64,000 nucleotides of DNA from an uncultured Bacteroidales bacterium (GCA_947164985.1 CAMUYI010000004.1:186001-250000); one strand, 5' to 3'. Counted from the stretch's first letter, positions 33,943 to 45,085 are shown. A program made the numbers and translations. Notes: generated by a model not told the origin, from the sequence alone.

Positions 33943-35305
33943 TTTCTTGGCCTTGCAGGGTATAGAATTTTGCTCCGCGTTGGATAATAATTTGTCCGTC
34001 GCGGAGTATTTTTTTGCTTTCAATATTCGAAGCAGGGCTTTCTACGCATTCATTGTCCCATGTAATAGGACGAATGCCTTCTCCCAATTGACTATAGAGC
34101 CAATTGATACGCCAATTGAATTTATCCAGAAAATCATTCTTACGATTCGTTAAGTTACTGTTGTCGCAGTAGTTCTGCGTGCCGCGCCATTTATTGGCGT
34201 CTTGCACAGCCGCAGACGAGATGAGGTTCGAGAAACTTGTAATTTGACTGCGGGTGTCATTGATCAGCGAATGGTAGTATATATACCAATATTCTTTTAC
34301 TTTGACCTGAAACTCCGGCCATTGTGCTATCTGTCCAATCCAGTACTGCGCAAAACTCGGTGCTTCGTATATCCACAGCTCCCGATGGCGGTTATAGGCA
34401 TTGCCGAAATCCCATACCGGACCGAAAAACCACTTGGCTTGCTGTCCGTTGGTGTCCCGGTCTTTGTAGAGATAGCAACTTCCGTGATACGACTCGCAGT
34501 CCTCCATGATTTCTTGCACCAAGTAATATTTGGCGGCCTCATCGACATCCAGCATGCCCCATAACTGCTCAGCCGATGCACCATAAATGGCGTCATTCAG
34601 ACCGTGCAATTGGGCCGTGATATAGTCGCGTTGAGTTTGCGAGAGGATCTCCGGGCTCTTCATCGTTACCATCATATGCTGCCCGTTACCTTCTTCAAAC
34701 TCCACATTGCCTTCTTCCCAATAATTGTCAATCTCCACTAACCATCCGCCGGTGACGTTTTCCGTTGCCAGGTCTTCTTGCTCCGTAATATTCACGCGTT
34801 TACTGCCTACGCGTACGTGTTCAGTCAGGAAATACAAACCCTCATAACTACCGTTAATGACCAATTCTACCGGTACGGTATGAGGCGTCCATTTCAGTCC
34901 GATCTGCTCGCTGAGTAAGTAGCCTACGTAGTTCTTCAAAAATCCCAAGTTATCATCCGCATGCGCCATCAAGCACCAGTGTTTATTGCTCGGCATGCCT
35001 AATACCTTTTGTTTCGTATCGAATTTGATTTTGTATGGCTTCTTGTCAAATCCGTTCCATGTCCAGTTACCACGTCCCTTCAGTTGGGCCGTAACAGGCG
35101 TCTGAGCGCTGCCAAGCGCCTCATAGCCGGTACTTAGCGGATCGATATACACCGTTCCACCTTTGTAGTTCTCTTTGTCGCGAATGGATTGACCGTCATT
35201 CGTCGTGAGATACACGACCGGTAAGGTACCCGTCGGTGAAGCACTATACGCAATGAGGGAACACAGCGTAATGGCGAAGAATAAGATGGATCGTTTGCTT
35301 TTCAT
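33926..35305 (-). CDS. Secreted CotH kinase family protein with short C-terminal sorting-like motif
   Basis: A 459-residue exported protein with signal peptide (KRSILFFAITLCSLIAYSAS). The CotH kinase-fold domain is recognised from QLKGRGNWTW, KKPYKIKFD, the segment YEGLYFLTEHVRVG and FGPVWDFGNAYN. CotH is a spore-coat protein kinase in Bacillus; bacterial secreted relatives are often found with carbohydrate-binding or adhesion modules and have no proven substrate. The C-terminus has KKILRDGQIIIQRGAKF then YTLQGQEIR, the short motif also seen on the pectinesterase. The ATG overlaps the CYTH stop (TAATG), suggesting coupled translation. Confidence 0.87.
   Translation of the reverse strand: MKSKRSILFFAITLCSLIAYSASPTGTLPVVYLTTNDGQSIRDKENYKGGTVYIDPLSTGYEALGSAQTPVTAQLKGRGNWTWNGFDKKPYKIKFDTKQKVLGMPSNKHWCLMAHADDNLGFLKNYVGYLLSEQIGLKWTPHTVPVELVINGSYEGLYFLTEHVRVGSKRVNITEQEDLATENVTGGWLVEIDNYWEEGNVEFEEGNGQHMMVTMKSPEILSQTQRDYITAQLHGLNDAIYGASAEQLWGMLDVDEAAKYYLVQEIMEDCESYHGSCYLYKDRDTNGQQAKWFFGPVWDFGNAYNRHRELWIYEAPSFAQYWIGQIAQWPEFQVKVKEYWYIYYHSLINDTRSQITSFSNLISSAAVQDANKWRGTQNYCDNSNLTNRKNDFLDKFNWRINWLYSQLGEGIRPITWDNECVESPASNIESKKILRDGQIIIQRGAKFYTLQGQEIRSYQ
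33973..34015 (+). terminator. Probable terminator of the permease operon, inside the CotH gene
   Basis: Stem CTCCGCG (33973) with CGCGGAG (34000-34006), then TATTTTTTT. The same bases encode part of the CotH protein's C-terminal sorting-like motif. Confidence 0.65.
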
Positions 35306-35769
35306 TACATGTTTGCGTTATAATATTGCGGAAGTCCGGTCACTTCATCGCCTAACCAGGCCGGACGTTCAAACGGTTCGTTCTCATCGCCTAACTCAAT
35401 CTCTGCCAAGATACGCCCATCCAGTCGTCCATGAAAAACATCTACCTCCCATGCCCGCTCTTGACCCTTATAGGGTAGGGCAGGGATGATATAGCGTGTC
35501 TTCGAGATCGCACCGGGCAGACATAACTTCATTAACTCTTGTGCATCCGCCAAATCTATCTCCCGTTCCCATTCAAATTTGGCTAAACCTTCCCGTAGCT
35601 TACCGGACTTAATAGTAAGGAACGCACGCGCGTCGCGTATGCGCACACGTATGGTCTTTCCGGGTTCTTTGCACAAGTACCCCTGCTCGATCTCGTAATG
35701 CTTGGTGACCTCTGCCATAAAAGCATCCGACGTCACCAAAAACTTACGCTCAATTTCCGTGTTATTCAT
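35305..35769 (-). CDS. CYTH domain protein (triphosphate tunnel enzyme family)
   Basis: A 154-residue cytoplasmic protein. The ATG at 35769 gives the signature start MNNTEIERKFLV with the ExExK motif of CYTH enzymes. Further charged strands that line the tunnel are visible: KTIRVRIRD, AFLTIKSG, KFEWEREI, WEVDVFHG, LAEIELGDENE. Family members hydrolyse inorganic triphosphate or nucleoside triphosphates, or bind triphosphate groups; the single-domain bacterial type most often acts on tripolyphosphate. Its stop overlaps the CotH start by one base. Confidence 0.9.
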   Translation of the reverse strand: MNNTEIERKFLVTSDAFMAEVTKHYEIEQGYLCKEPGKTIRVRIRDARAFLTIKSGKLREGLAKFEWEREIDLADAQELMKLCLPGAISKTRYIIPALPYKGQERAWEVDVFHGRLDGRILAEIELGDENEPFERPAWLGDEVTGLPQYYNANM

Positions 35770-35778
35770 ATAAATAAA

Positions 35779-35805
35779 CAAAAAAGGCATTCTTTTGGAA
35801 TGCCT
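35779..35805 (-). terminator. Terminator after tRNA-Ser(GCT)
   Basis: Minus-strand stem GGCATTC with GAATGCC, followed by TTTTTT. Confidence 0.85.
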
Positions 35806-35811
35806 ATTCTG

Positions 35812-35898
<87 letters not shown>

Positions 35899-35926
35899 AA
35901 AATGGGCCATTTGCCAAAAAGCGGTG

Positions 35927-35957
35927 CAAAGGTACTGCTTTTTTTTGACATACGCAA
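35927..35957 (-). promoter_or_regulatory. Promoter of tRNA-Ser(GCT)
   Basis: Minus-strand TTGCGTATGTCAA from 35957 and TACCTTTG at 35934-35927, spacing 23 nt. Confidence 0.85.
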
Positions 35958-35989
35958 ATAAAAATGAAAAAAAATGCAAAAAAGTGTAA

Positions 35990-36020
35990 AAAAAAGAAGG
36001 TTGTCTATACTAGAAACCTT
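35990..36020 (-). terminator. Second terminator-like hairpin downstream of the candidate sRNA
   Basis: Minus-strand GGTTTCTA-GTA-TAGA-C-AACC, then TTCTTTTTTTTT. The AACCTTCTTTTTT tail is identical to that of the sRNA terminator 45 nt upstream. Confidence 0.6.
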
Positions 36021-36036
36021 TTGTTGTACAACGTAC

Positions 36037-36104
36037 AAAAAAGAAGGTTGTCTCCCGACAACCAAATCTTTTCATTTAACCTTAAATCTAATACCATGAA
36101 AAAC
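36037..36104 (-). ncRNA. Candidate small RNA of about 68 nt
   Basis: A full promoter (36141-36111) and a strong terminator GGTTGTC-GGGA-GACAACC plus TTCTTTTTT (36063-36037) bracket about 68 nt with no convincing reading frame; the only ATG would read through the terminator. A 5' stem TTTTCAT/ATGAAAA can form. The 3' end is the terminator hairpin. It follows the usp stop but has its own promoter. The 307-bp gap 35899-36205 holds this unit, the second hairpin and the tRNA promoter. No known RNA family is recognised. Confidence 0.6.
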
Positions 36105-36110
36105 ACGATG

Positions 36111-36141
36111 CAAAAGTACTGCTTTTTGACGATATGACCAA
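36111..36141 (-). promoter_or_regulatory. Promoter of the candidate small RNA
   Basis: Minus-strand TTGGTCATATCGT from 36141 and TACTTTTG at 36118-36111, spacing 23 nt. No protein gene starts downstream of it. Confidence 0.75.
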
Positions 36142-36205
36142 ATATTTTGATCAAAAAGTGTTAATTTTCTAAAAAATGCAAATTTTAGTTAGCAAAAGGA
36201 CAGTA

Positions 36206-36766
36206 TTAATCGCATAATGAGAACAAATCTTCACGGGGGTTGACTAGCATCACCGGTACTAATGCCCTTTGAATAGCTTTGCGTTCTGGCGGTCCGAAAA
36301 GGATATCATCCAGTCCGTAATCTCTACTGGCTGTTAATATAAGCAAGTCATGTCGAAAATCTCGTTGACGTTCCGAGGCTTCGCGTACCAGACTGAAACT
36401 GTCTTTCTTTGCCTGTGCTACTTCATACGAAATATTCTCACCCGTTCGCTCCATGACCGCTTTGATGTGCGTTACGATGCGGTTCACATTCTGCCGTGCA
36501 TGGGATCCGTAGTCATTGGCCTGCAGCAAGATGATATGTGCCCCTGTCTTACGTGCCAGATACGTACAAATCTCCGCCTTATAGGTCTCTTCTTCCAGCA
36601 TGGATACCGGCACCAAAAGCCTATTCAAAGGTTTGATTGCCATCGTATTCGTCACAAACACATAAGGACGCCGTTCCTCACGGCATTCGTTCAGATGCTT
36701 TTGAATGATGCGCTTGTCATTCGCGCATTCAATCAATTTGATATCTTCGTTATTGTCCCAAATCAT
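36206..36766 (-). CDS. Universal stress protein (UspA) family protein
   Basis: A 186-residue cytoplasmic protein with the alpha/beta Usp fold: RLLVPVSMLEEETYKAEICT, the ILLQAND strand, a helix through VNRIVTHIKAVME, and LLILTASRDYG followed by VPVMLVNP. The N-terminal 45 residues are an extension beyond the usual domain. The ATP-binding G-2X-G-9X-G motif is not clear, so it may be a non-ATP type. It overlaps mltG by 4 nt and is the last gene of the cstA-to-usp operon. Confidence 0.82.
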   Translation of the reverse strand: MIWDNNEDIKLIECANDKRIIQKHLNECREERRPYVFVTNTMAIKPLNRLLVPVSMLEEETYKAEICTYLARKTGAHIILLQANDYGSHARQNVNRIVTHIKAVMERTGENISYEVAQAKKDSFSLVREASERQRDFRHDLLILTASRDYGLDDILFGPPERKAIQRALVPVMLVNPREDLFSLCD

Positions 36767-37818
36767 CGTACTGACCAGTCTATCGTGTCCATCGTGTGTC
36801 TGTATTGCCGTGCAGCGGCAGCATGACCGTTATAAGACGAAGAGAAAATATGGGTGTTATTTAATTCCGGACTTGCGCACATGAACAAATAGTTCGTCTT
36901 AGGCGCATTGAGCACCATGTCCAAGGTCGTTGGCGCCGGACAACGGATCGGACCCGGAGGTAGGCCCGGATATTTGTACGTATTGTACGGTGAGTCGACC
37001 GCCAAATGACGATAGAGGATACGCTTGAGTTTGAAATCGCCTACCGCGTACTTCACCGTTGGACAAGCTTGCAGTAACATACCTTTGTGAACGCGGTTGA
37101 TATACAAACTCGCAATAAGCGGCATCTCTTTCTTGTTATGACTTTCTCCTTCCACAATAGAGGCGATGATCGCTACTTCGATTGGTGTCAGACCCAGCGA
37201 GTCAGCCTTAGCACGCCGGCTTTCGTTCCAAAAAGCATTGTATTCTTTCTGCATCCGGTTAAAAAGTTGTTCCGGCGTAATATTCCAATACACTTCATAC
37301 GTGTTCGGGATAAACAAACACCGGCTGGTCTCTTTATTCAGTCCGTATGGCGCCAGGAACGCTTCGTCTTCCAGGTGTTGTAGTAGCGTCACGCTGTCCA
37401 TCATCAAGTGCGTTGTTACCTTGCCCGCTAAGTCTTCCCGGGTACGCACGAAATTATTCCATGTGATGCGTACCGGTGTTTGACGACCGTACTTAAGACG
37501 TTCCAGCAACTCTCTATCACCGATCTGCGCAGGAAAAGTATAATGACCCTGTTCCGGATGATGAATCACCAGAAAACGGATATGTAGATTCAAATCGGTT
37601 TCCGAACTGATCTCATAGTCCTCCCGCAGCAGATTAAGCACAGAGTCCAACGATGCCCCTGGATAGATATTGTAACTGTGCGGTTCGCCGTCTATGGAAC
37701 GGAAGTTGCAGATATTCCAACGATAATACTGCTCCGCCACAAAAGCGCAAGCTAATACGGTCAACGAACCGATGATGATCAAAATGGTTCGTAGTATATA
37801 TCTCGTTTCTACTTTCAT
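36763..37818 (-). CDS. mltG: Endolytic peptidoglycan transglycosylase MltG
   Basis: A 351-residue inner-membrane enzyme that cleaves nascent glycan strands and sets their length. One N-terminal helix ([20 protein letters not shown]) is followed by a LysM-like region and the YceG catalytic domain. The catalytic glutamate is in [12 protein letters not shown] (near residue 221), with [10 protein letters not shown] and [10 protein letters not shown] also conserved. It overlaps mutS and usp by 4 nt on either side. Confidence 0.95.
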   Translation of the reverse strand: MKVETRYILRTILIIIGSLTVLACAFVAEQYYRWNICNFRSIDGEPHSYNIYPGASLDSVLNLLREDYEISSETDLNLHIRFLVIHHPEQGHYTFPAQIGDRELLERLKYGRQTPVRITWNNFVRTREDLAGKVTTHLMMDSVTLLQHLEDEAFLAPYGLNKETSRCLFIPNTYEVYWNITPEQLFNRMQKEYNAFWNESRRAKADSLGLTPIEVAIIASIVEGESHNKKEMPLIASLYINRVHKGMLLQACPTVKYAVGDFKLKRILYRHLAVDSPYNTYKYPGLPPGPIRCPAPTTLDMVLNAPKTNYLFMCASPELNNTHIFSSSYNGHAAAARQYRHTMDTIDWSVR

Positions 37819-40430
37819 TTTCCTCCTACTAATCGTTTGATCTCCGATAATTTATTCAAGGCCTCCAGTGGTGTCAAGTTATTGATATCCAAACTTGTAA
37901 CCTCGTCGCGTATCTGCTCTAGAACCGGATCGTCCAATTGGAAGAAACTCAACTGCATCCCTTCGCGACTCTCTCCGATATGTTCGATAGGTTTGGTTAT
38001 ATCGCCGTTCTTGGAGGCCCGCTCCAGGTCTGCGAGGATCTGGTTAGCGCGCTCTACGATGGAGGCAGGCATGCCGGCTAACTTCGCTACATGGATACCA
38101 AAACTGTGTTCCGATCCGCCGCGTACCAATTTACGCAGGAAAATCACTTTTCCGTTGATCTCACGCACCGACACATTATAATTGCGGATACGATCGAAGG
38201 TCTTCTCCATCTCGTTCAACTCGTGATAGTGGGTTGCGAAAAGGGTCTTGGCATGTCCCTTATTCTCATGGATATATTCCACGATTGCCCACGCAATACT
38301 GATGCCGTCATACGTGCTCGTACCGCGTCCTAACTCGTCAAAAAGCACCAGACTCCGTTCGCTCAAGTTGTTCAATATCGATGCCGCTTCGTTCATCTCC
38401 ACCATAAAGGTCGATTCGCCCAACGAGATATTATCGCTTGCTCCGACGCGTGTGAAAATCTTATCTACCACACCGATAGAAGCACTCTCTGCCGGCACGA
38501 ACGAACCCATCTGTGCAAGCAACACAATAAGAGCCGTTTGACGGAGTAGGGCGGATTTACCGGCCATGTTCGGACCCGTAATAATAATGATCTGCTGACC
38601 GTTATTATCCAAGAGCACATCGTTGGCGATATACTGCTCTCCCGGTGGCATCTGTTGTTCAATCACCGGATGGCGACCCTGACGAATGTCGATGACAAGG
38701 CTGTCATTGACATCCGGACAAACGTACCGGTACTCGGCTGCCACGGTCGCAAATGAGAGCAAACAATCCAATTGGGCCAGAACATTAGCATCCAACTGCA
38801 TCTGCGGTACCCATTCGCTCAACGCAAGCATCAACTCCTGATAGAGTCGGTTCTCAATAATCTGAATTTTCTCTTCTGCTGTCGTGATCTTCTCTTCATA
38901 CGCCTTCAGTTCATCTGTGATATAACGTTCTGCATTGACCAGCGTCTGCTTGCGGATCCACTCTGCCGGCACTTGGTCTTTGTACGTGTTTCGTACCTCC
39001 AGATAATAGCCGAACACGTTGTTATATCCGATCTTCAGACTCGTGATACCCGTCCGTTCTATCTCGCGTTGCTGAATCTGCAGCAGGTACTCTTTGCCGT
39101 CGGACTGAATAGCGCGTAACTCATCCAATTCTGTATCAACACCTCGCGCAATAATATTCGGCCGTCCTTGTGCAATCGGCGGATCCGGCACAATCTCGCG
39201 TTCGATACGCATCCGCATCTCGGAGCAGGGATCCAGTTCCTCGCCCAATAAAGACAGATACGCATTGTCGCGTGCCCCTTCGCATACCTCCTTAATAGGC
39301 TTGACGGCGCGTAAGGCCCGGCCTAACTGCACCATCTCACGCGGACCGATACGACCCGTGGATATCTTGCTTACGATGCGTTCCAGATCACCTACCTGTC
39401 CCAACGCGTCACGTAAGATCTCACGTGCCTCGGGGTTCTTAAAGAGGTGCTCCACTACTGTCTGACGGTTTCGTATCGGACGAACTTCCTTCAGCGGAAA
39501 AGCCATCCAGCGGTGCAATAACCGTCCGCCCATCGGCGTGATCGTTCGGTCAATAATATCGTATAACGTATGACTCTCTGCAGTCTGACCGCCGATTAGT
39601 TCCAGGTTGCGAATCGTGAAGCGGTCCAACCACACGTATTTGTCTTCTTCAATACGACTCAAGTGCTGAATATGGCCCGTTTGCAGGTGTTGAGTCATAT
39701 CGAGGTACATCAAGATACCGCCTGCTGCTGTCACGCCAGCCGGCATTTTATCCAGACCGAAACCCTTCAGACTGCTGACACTCCATAACTTCTGCAAACG
39801 CTCCTTCGCCGTACTCTCTACCAGCATCCAGTCTTCCAACTCAAACGTGAAAAACTTACTGCCGAACAGGTTCTCCAAGTCTGCTTTCCGACCTCGGAGA
39901 TGCAGCACCTCTTTCGGCGCAAAATTAGTCAATAACTTGTCGATATAATCGCTGTCGCCTTGTCCGGCAAGGAACTCACCCGTCGATATATCCAAGAATG
40001 CCACACCGATCACATGTTTGTCAAAATGCACGCATGCTACCCAGTTATTCTCTTTCTGCGTCAAGGTCGTATCCGAATAACTGACACCCGGCGTCACCAA
40101 CTCGGTCACACCGCGCTTGACCAGTTTCTTGGTCAACTTCGGGTCTTCCAACTGGTCGCATATCGCCACACGCAGACCGGCACGAACGAGTTTAGGCAGG
40201 TACGTGTCCAGCGCGTGGAAGGGAAAACCTGCCATCTCTAACGGCTGTGCTGCCGAACTGCCGCCATTAGACCGATGCGTCAGCGTGATATTGAGGATCT
40301 TACTTGCCTTCACCGCGTCTTCCGCGTATGTCTCGTAAAAATCACCGCAGCGAAACAGCAACATCGCATCCGGGTATTGTGTCTTAATATCCCGGAATTG
40401 CTTCATCATCGGTGTCAATTCTTCTGCCAT
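37815..40430 (-). CDS. mutS: DNA mismatch repair protein MutS
   Basis: An 871-residue mismatch sensor. The Phe-X-Glu mismatch reader is in [13 protein letters not shown] near the N-terminus. Walker A is [14 protein letters not shown] (near 615-625), Walker B region [17 protein letters not shown], then [10 protein letters not shown]. The start [16 protein letters not shown] is normal. It sits between the TonB receptor (2-nt gap) and mltG (4-nt overlap). MutL is not in the window. Confidence 0.98.
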   Translation of the reverse strand: MAEELTPMMKQFRDIKTQYPDAMLLFRCGDFYETYAEDAVKASKILNITLTHRSNGGSSAAQPLEMAGFPFHALDTYLPKLVRAGLRVAICDQLEDPKLTKKLVKRGVTELVTPGVSYSDTTLTQKENNWVACVHFDKHVIGVAFLDISTGEFLAGQGDSDYIDKLLTNFAPKEVLHLRGRKADLENLFGSKFFTFELEDWMLVESTAKERLQKLWSVSSLKGFGLDKMPAGVTAAGGILMYLDMTQHLQTGHIQHLSRIEEDKYVWLDRFTIRNLELIGGQTAESHTLYDIIDRTITPMGGRLLHRWMAFPLKEVRPIRNRQTVVEHLFKNPEAREILRDALGQVGDLERIVSKISTGRIGPREMVQLGRALRAVKPIKEVCEGARDNAYLSLLGEELDPCSEMRMRIEREIVPDPPIAQGRPNIIARGVDTELDELRAIQSDGKEYLLQIQQREIERTGITSLKIGYNNVFGYYLEVRNTYKDQVPAEWIRKQTLVNAERYITDELKAYEEKITTAEEKIQIIENRLYQELMLALSEWVPQMQLDANVLAQLDCLLSFATVAAEYRYVCPDVNDSLVIDIRQGRHPVIEQQMPPGEQYIANDVLLDNNGQQIIIITGPNMAGKSALLRQTALIVLLAQMGSFVPAESASIGVVDKIFTRVGASDNISLGESTFMVEMNEAASILNNLSERSLVLFDELGRGTSTYDGISIAWAIVEYIHENKGHAKTLFATHYHELNEMEKTFDRIRNYNVSVREINGKVIFLRKLVRGGSEHSFGIHVAKLAGMPASIVERANQILADLERASKNGDITKPIEHIGESREGMQLSFFQLDDPVLEQIRDEVTSLDINNLTPLEALNKLSEIKRLVGGK

Positions 40431-40431
40431 A

Positions 40432-42894
40432 TTATCGTAAATCTACTGTTATTTTCAAATTATATCTTCTGCCTGTCAGGTAGTTTGGACTTGCCCATTG
40501 ATTTCCATACGCGTCGGCTACCCAGAAATAGGAGTTTACATTCTTCCATCCTACTACGTTGAAAACCTCGAATTGTATCGCCCATTCTTTGATATGCTTT
40601 GCGCCTGCCGAACGCATAAACTTAGCGGTCTTCTCATTGAAGACATACGTCGCTCCCAAGTCGATACGTTTATAGGTCGGCATATGTCCCCAAACCTGCG
40701 AATTACGAGGTACGTAATACGGAAGTCCTTCTGCAAAAATCATCTTCAAGTGGAATTTCAACTGCGGTAATTGCGGGATATAATCCTGAAAAAGCATCGA
40801 GAAATTCCATCGTTGCTCATTCGGACTTGGTATCCATTCGTTAACCGATAATCCCTTAGCTGCTAACCGTTGTTTGGCTACCATCGTGCTGAAAGATATC
40901 CAACTGTCAGCTCCAGGTACCAACTCGCCGTAAAGTTTTAAATCCAAACCACCGGCAAAACCCTCCGAGTCATTCTTTCCGGAATAACGTACGCGTACGT
41001 TCTCCACCGTGTAACTCTCCATTCGGTCGATATATTTGTAGTACCCTTCTGCCGTCAACTTAAACGGTCGTCCCCATGCGCGGAAATAATAATCGCCGCC
41101 CAGTACCACATGTAACGATCGTTGGGCTCGTAAGTCGCGGTTCAGTTGAAAACGGGTAATTCCATAGGCATCTGTTATCGTGTCGCGCAGCTCTTTGTAG
41201 AACGGCGCCTGATAGTACAGACCGGTCGCCAAACGGAAACAGAAATCGCGTTTCCATCCCGGGATCCATTCGACCGATGCGCGAGGGGAGGGGAGTACTT
41301 GGTTGTTCCAACTCCACCATTGGAGTCGGCCGCCTACCGTCAAGATCCACTGACCGGACGGTGTATACCATTTATGCTCGTTCTGCGCATAAGCCTGCAC
41401 ACGCGCGCTCAGCATCGAACTGTCGCCACGCATCGCGTAATAAAGCGCCATCGAGTAGTCGTCGTTCGGCATCGAATAACCGGCCGAATCACGCCATTCC
41501 CATTCGTTGATATGGTCGCGGATCATCTCCGCTTGACCGCTGACACCCCATGTCAATTTATTCGCCCCTCGTGTCCAGGATCCGTTATGGGCCAGCGTCA
41601 CAACACCTGCCTCCAAGTAATTGCGGGCATGCTGATGAAAAACACCCGTACCTAATACCGAACTTTGACCTTCCGATGGATTCACTTGTTCGGTCAATGC
41701 CGAATTGCCGCTTGACTCATGACCGTTCGATAGCACATACGCACCCGTGATATCAAAATTCTCACGCTCATTGGAGTAAAAACCGCTTACGTCAAAACCG
41801 ATCTCCACTTCTTCGCTCACCTTGCCCTTCGTACTCAGGGCCGCAAAAGCTGTCAAGAAGCGGTCTTTCTCCTGCCCCTCATAATAGATACTCAAATGCT
41901 TGGCATTCTGTCCGCCAAACGACTCACTCAGCGAGTCCGGCGTGAAGCGGAAATCGTTCATACTCACGTTTCCCAAGAACGACATTCCCCATTTAGGAGC
42001 CACTTTCCAGGTCAAGTACGTCTGATAGTCCAAGAACATCGGTTCATAGTTACCCGTCGTCGAAAGACCGCCTAACATGTACTTACTCGTCTTGTACCGC
42101 AAACCATGCATCTGACTGTACGTACTGTCGCCATGCCCTACATACAACTGCGCCCCTAAAAGGCTGGCACTGATACTCGCCTCAAAGGCCTGCGGACGCT
42201 TGTAAGTGATATCCAGTACCGATGACATCTTGTCGCCGTACTGCGCACCGAAACCGCCTGCAGAAAATTGCACATTCTCCACCATCTCGGGATTCACAAA
42301 ACTCAAACCCTCCTGTTGACCGCTGCGAACAAGCAAAGGACGATACACTTCGATTCCGTTCACATACACCGAGTTCTCGTCAAACGATCCGCCACGTACG
42401 TTATATTGGCTACTCAGTTCATTCGTCTGACTCACGCCGGCAAACGTGATCAGTAGACTCTCAATACTTCCGCCTGTAGCATCCGGCATCACACGTGTGG
42501 TCGTCGCATCGATCGTCTCCATCGTTCCTTGCGTATGCTTGATGCCACGCACTTCAATCTCCGTCAATACCTGCTCGTCTGTTAGCATCTGTACGTTGAT
42601 ATTGATCACGTCGCGCAAGTCAAAAATACGTTGCTGAACGGTCGTATAACCGATCATCGAGAAACACAGCACCACGGTATCCGCCTCTTCCAAAATCAAC
42701 TCATAGTACCCGTTTTTGTTAGTTGCCGTACCGATAGGCCGGTCACTGTTGAGTACCGCCACATTGGCCAATTCGATACCTACATTGTCTTGATCCACAA
42801 CGTACCCATACACACGTGCATTGCGCGCGTATGCAGAAAAAGTACAGAGAATCAGTACCAACAAAAAGTTTACTATTTTTAAGATTTTGCCCAT
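40432..42894 (-). CDS. TonB-dependent outer-membrane receptor with carboxypeptidase-like N-terminal domain
   Basis: An 820-residue outer-membrane receptor. The ATG at 42894 gives signal peptide [24 protein letters not shown] CarboxypepD-regulatory-like domain ([29 protein letters not shown]) precedes the plug ([40 protein letters not shown]) and a large barrel. It resembles the FecA/CirA-like group more than a SusC, since no SusD gene follows. The substrate is unknown. It lies between engB and mutS, an odd place for a receptor, and has no separate promoter that I can see. Confidence 0.9.
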   Translation of the reverse strand: MGKILKIVNFLLVLILCTFSAYARNARVYGYVVDQDNVGIELANVAVLNSDRPIGTATNKNGYYELILEEADTVVLCFSMIGYTTVQQRIFDLRDVININVQMLTDEQVLTEIEVRGIKHTQGTMETIDATTTRVMPDATGGSIESLLITFAGVSQTNELSSQYNVRGGSFDENSVYVNGIEVYRPLLVRSGQQEGLSFVNPEMVENVQFSAGGFGAQYGDKMSSVLDITYKRPQAFEASISASLLGAQLYVGHGDSTYSQMHGLRYKTSKYMLGGLSTTGNYEPMFLDYQTYLTWKVAPKWGMSFLGNVSMNDFRFTPDSLSESFGGQNAKHLSIYYEGQEKDRFLTAFAALSTKGKVSEEVEIGFDVSGFYSNERENFDITGAYVLSNGHESSGNSALTEQVNPSEGQSSVLGTGVFHQHARNYLEAGVVTLAHNGSWTRGANKLTWGVSGQAEMIRDHINEWEWRDSAGYSMPNDDYSMALYYAMRGDSSMLSARVQAYAQNEHKWYTPSGQWILTVGGRLQWWSWNNQVLPSPRASVEWIPGWKRDFCFRLATGLYYQAPFYKELRDTITDAYGITRFQLNRDLRAQRSLHVVLGGDYYFRAWGRPFKLTAEGYYKYIDRMESYTVENVRVRYSGKNDSEGFAGGLDLKLYGELVPGADSWISFSTMVAKQRLAAKGLSVNEWIPSPNEQRWNFSMLFQDYIPQLPQLKFHLKMIFAEGLPYYVPRNSQVWGHMPTYKRIDLGATYVFNEKTAKFMRSAGAKHIKEWAIQFEVFNVVGWKNVNSYFWVADAYGNQWASPNYLTGRRYNLKITVDLR

Positions 42895-42907
42895 GTAGTG
42901 CCGCACG

Positions 42908-42955
42908 TACTCATTAACTACTCATTAGCTAGTCATCAGCTATGCAGGAGCTATG
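42908..42955. repeat. Degenerate direct repeats between engB and the TonB receptor gene
   Basis: ACTCATTA occurs twice (ACTCATTAACT, ACTCATTAGCT), then related TCATCAGCTATGC and AGCTATGC. The 79-bp gap shows nothing else. Confidence 0.55.
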
Positions 42956-42973
42956 CAAAAATATACACGATTA

Positions 42974-43573
42974 TTAAGATTTTACCGTTTCGTTCAATCC
43001 TTCAATATAGCTCGTCAACTCTTCACCGCCAAGTCCGGTCTCGGATGAAGTCACAAACACTGGCGGCAGTTCTTCCCATTCTTCCAGCAAACGCGTTTTA
43101 TACGCTTCTACGTTCTCTTTCAGGCGCACCTTACCCAACTTATCACCCTTCGTAAACACGATCGCAAACGGCACACCGTTCTCTCCTAACCAATTGATAA
43201 ACTCCAAATCGATCTTCTGTGCCTCGTGACGGCAGTCAATGAGCACAAATAGGCACACTAACTGCTCCCGCATCAGGCAGTACCGCTCGATCATTCGTCG
43301 TAGTGTCTCACGCTGTTTCTGTCCCGCTTGTGCGTAGCCGTAACCGGGCAGATCCACCAGATGCCAACTATTATCAACCAGAAAATGGTTGATCAATAAG
43401 GTCTTACCGGGTTTCTGACTCGTCTTTGCCAACTTCGGATTGTGGCAGAGCATGTTGATCAGACTCGACTTACCGACATTACTCCGCCCGATAAACGCGT
43501 ATTCCGGCAAATTACTCTGCGGACAGTCCTTCACATCCGGACTCGAAATAATATATTGCGCAATCTTAATCAT
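42974..43573 (-). CDS. engB: Ribosome biogenesis GTP-binding protein EngB (YsxC/YihA)
   Basis: A 199-residue GTPase needed for 50S assembly. G1 is [15 protein letters not shown]3 is [11 protein letters not shown]4 is FTKGDKL (in place of TKAD/NKxD), with the SQKPGKT switch I. The start [14 protein letters not shown] is normal. It begins 3 nt after the cstA stop, so it is probably co-transcribed with cstA. Confidence 0.95.
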   Translation of the reverse strand: MIKIAQYIISSPDVKDCPQSNLPEYAFIGRSNVGKSSLINMLCHNPKLAKTSQKPGKTLLINHFLVDNSWHLVDLPGYGYAQAGQKQRETLRRMIERYCLMREQLVCLFVLIDCRHEAQKIDLEFINWLGENGVPFAIVFTKGDKLGKVRLKENVEAYKTRLLEEWEELPPVFVTSSETGLGGEELTSYIEGLNETVKS

Positions 43574-43576
43574 ATA

Positions 43577-44980
43577 TTACCACAGGTGCAAATGAAATCC
43601 TTCTGGTGCAATCAGAATATAACTGATACAAACTACCGTCATAAACGCGGCCGGGATAGCTGCGATCAACCATCCGTACGGATATTTCTCTCTCCGGTAT
43701 TTATACAACCAAACGGTACCTGCCCAAAGCGTGAAGCAGGCCAAGGTCTGATTCGTCCAGGCGAAATAACGCCAAACGATGTTAAAGTCCACAAATACCA
43801 TGCCGAAGACGCAGAGGAAGAGCGGTAAGGCAATAATCAAACGTCTCAGTATCGGACGTTGATCCCATTTCAGGAAGTCTGCTACAATCAGTCGTGCCGA
43901 ACGTAAGGCTGTGTCACCACTCGTGATCGGCGCAGCAATCACACCGATAATAGCGAGGATACCTCCTACTGTACCTAACCAATTCCGACTCACTTTATCA
44001 ATCACCAAAGCCGCGATATTAGCGCCCGGATGTTCTGCCGCAAAAGCCTGCAAACCGTCGATACCGTACAAACCCGTTTCCGGATCGGCAAAGAACGTAC
44101 CCGCTGCTGCCGCCCATATCAAAGCCAAGATACCTTCTGCTACCATCGCGCCGTAGAAGATCCAACGTCCTTGACGTTCGTTGGTCACGCAACGCGCCAT
44201 GATCGGACTTTGTGTGCCGTGGAAACCCGAGATGGCACCGCAAGCGATACTAACAAACATCATCGGGAACAACGGCAGTCCGTTCGTCTGTCGGTTCTGT
44301 AAACCGTCCATTACCTCCGGCATTTCCGCGCTGTGCCAACCTAACATCACAACCATGATACCCAGACCCATAAAAAGCAATATACCGCCGAAAATAGGGT
44401 AGAATCGACCGATCAACTTATCCACCGGCAACACGGTTGCTAACGCATAATATCCGAAGATGATAAGCACCCAAGCGATAGGAATGGTCGACATCCCAAA
44501 TTGGAACGTAGAAAGCGGAGCAAGGCCTTGCAGCAAAGTCGCAGGACCGCTAAGGAACGTCGTCGTTAGAAGAATCAGCAACACCAGACTTAGCACGCGC
44601 ATAAATACTTTAACTTTGTTGCCCAACTCATCTCCTACGATATCGGGAAGCGATACACCGCCTTTGCGAATCGACAGCATTCCGCTCAAGTAGTCATGTA
44701 CACCACCGGCGAAAATCGTACCGAATACAATCCATAGAAAGGCGGCAGGACCGTAAAAAATACCCATGATAGCTCCGAAGATCGGACCTAAACCGGCAAT
44801 ATTCAAGAATTGTACCAGGAAAATACGCCAAGGAGCCATCGGTACGAAATCGACGCCATCGGTCTTCGTTAACGCAGGAGTCTTACGCTCCGGTTCGATA
44901 CCGAAAATCTTCTCCACCAATACACCGTAGGTCAAGAATCCTACTACCAATACAATCAACGCTACAATAAAAGTTACCAT
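43577..44980 (-). CDS. cstA: Carbon starvation protein CstA family transporter, short form
   Basis: A 467-residue inner-membrane transporter with about 12 helices. CstA proteins are linked to peptide or pyruvate uptake in starvation. Conserved parts include FLVQFLNIAGLGPIFGAIMG, GGVHDYLSGMLSIRKGG and ISGFHGTQSPIMARC. It is shorter than the roughly 700-residue E. coli protein, which is usual for the short form found in anaerobes. It is the first gene of a six-gene operon behind a good promoter. Confidence 0.93.
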   Translation of the reverse strand: MVTFIVALIVLVVGFLTYGVLVEKIFGIEPERKTPALTKTDGVDFVPMAPWRIFLVQFLNIAGLGPIFGAIMGIFYGPAAFLWIVFGTIFAGGVHDYLSGMLSIRKGGVSLPDIVGDELGNKVKVFMRVLSLVLLILLTTTFLSGPATLLQGLAPLSTFQFGMSTIPIAWVLIIFGYYALATVLPVDKLIGRFYPIFGGILLFMGLGIMVVMLGWHSAEMPEVMDGLQNRQTNGLPLFPMMFVSIACGAISGFHGTQSPIMARCVTNERQGRWIFYGAMVAEGILALIWAAAAGTFFADPETGLYGIDGLQAFAAEHPGANIAALVIDKVSRNWLGTVGGILAIIGVIAAPITSGDTALRSARLIVADFLKWDQRPILRRLIIALPLFLCVFGMVFVDFNIVWRYFAWTNQTLACFTLWAGTVWLYKYRREKYPYGWLIAAIPAAFMTVVCISYILIAPEGFHLHLW

Positions 44981-45006
44981 ACTAAGCCTAATTTATAATT
45001 AGGCTG

Positions 45007-45037
45007 CAAAATTACTACTTTTTTTTGACATACGCAA
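45007..45037 (-). promoter_or_regulatory. Promoter of the cstA operon
   Basis: Minus-strand TTGCGTATGTCAA from 45037 and TAATTTTG at 45014-45007, spacing 23 nt. Leader about 20 nt. Confidence 0.85.
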
Positions 45038-45057
45038 GAAGTAGGAAGATTTTTACG

Positions 45058-45085
45058 AAAAAAAAGGAGACTTTTCAGTCTCCTT
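45058..45085 (-). terminator. Terminator after tRNA-Val
   Basis: Minus-strand stem GGAGACT with AGTCTCC around GAAA, followed by at least seven T. Confidence 0.88.

Noticed and set aside
36018..36095. 30-codon frame on the minus strand within the candidate sRNA
   Set aside because: It reads through the terminator hairpin, lacks a ribosome site and resembles no protein.
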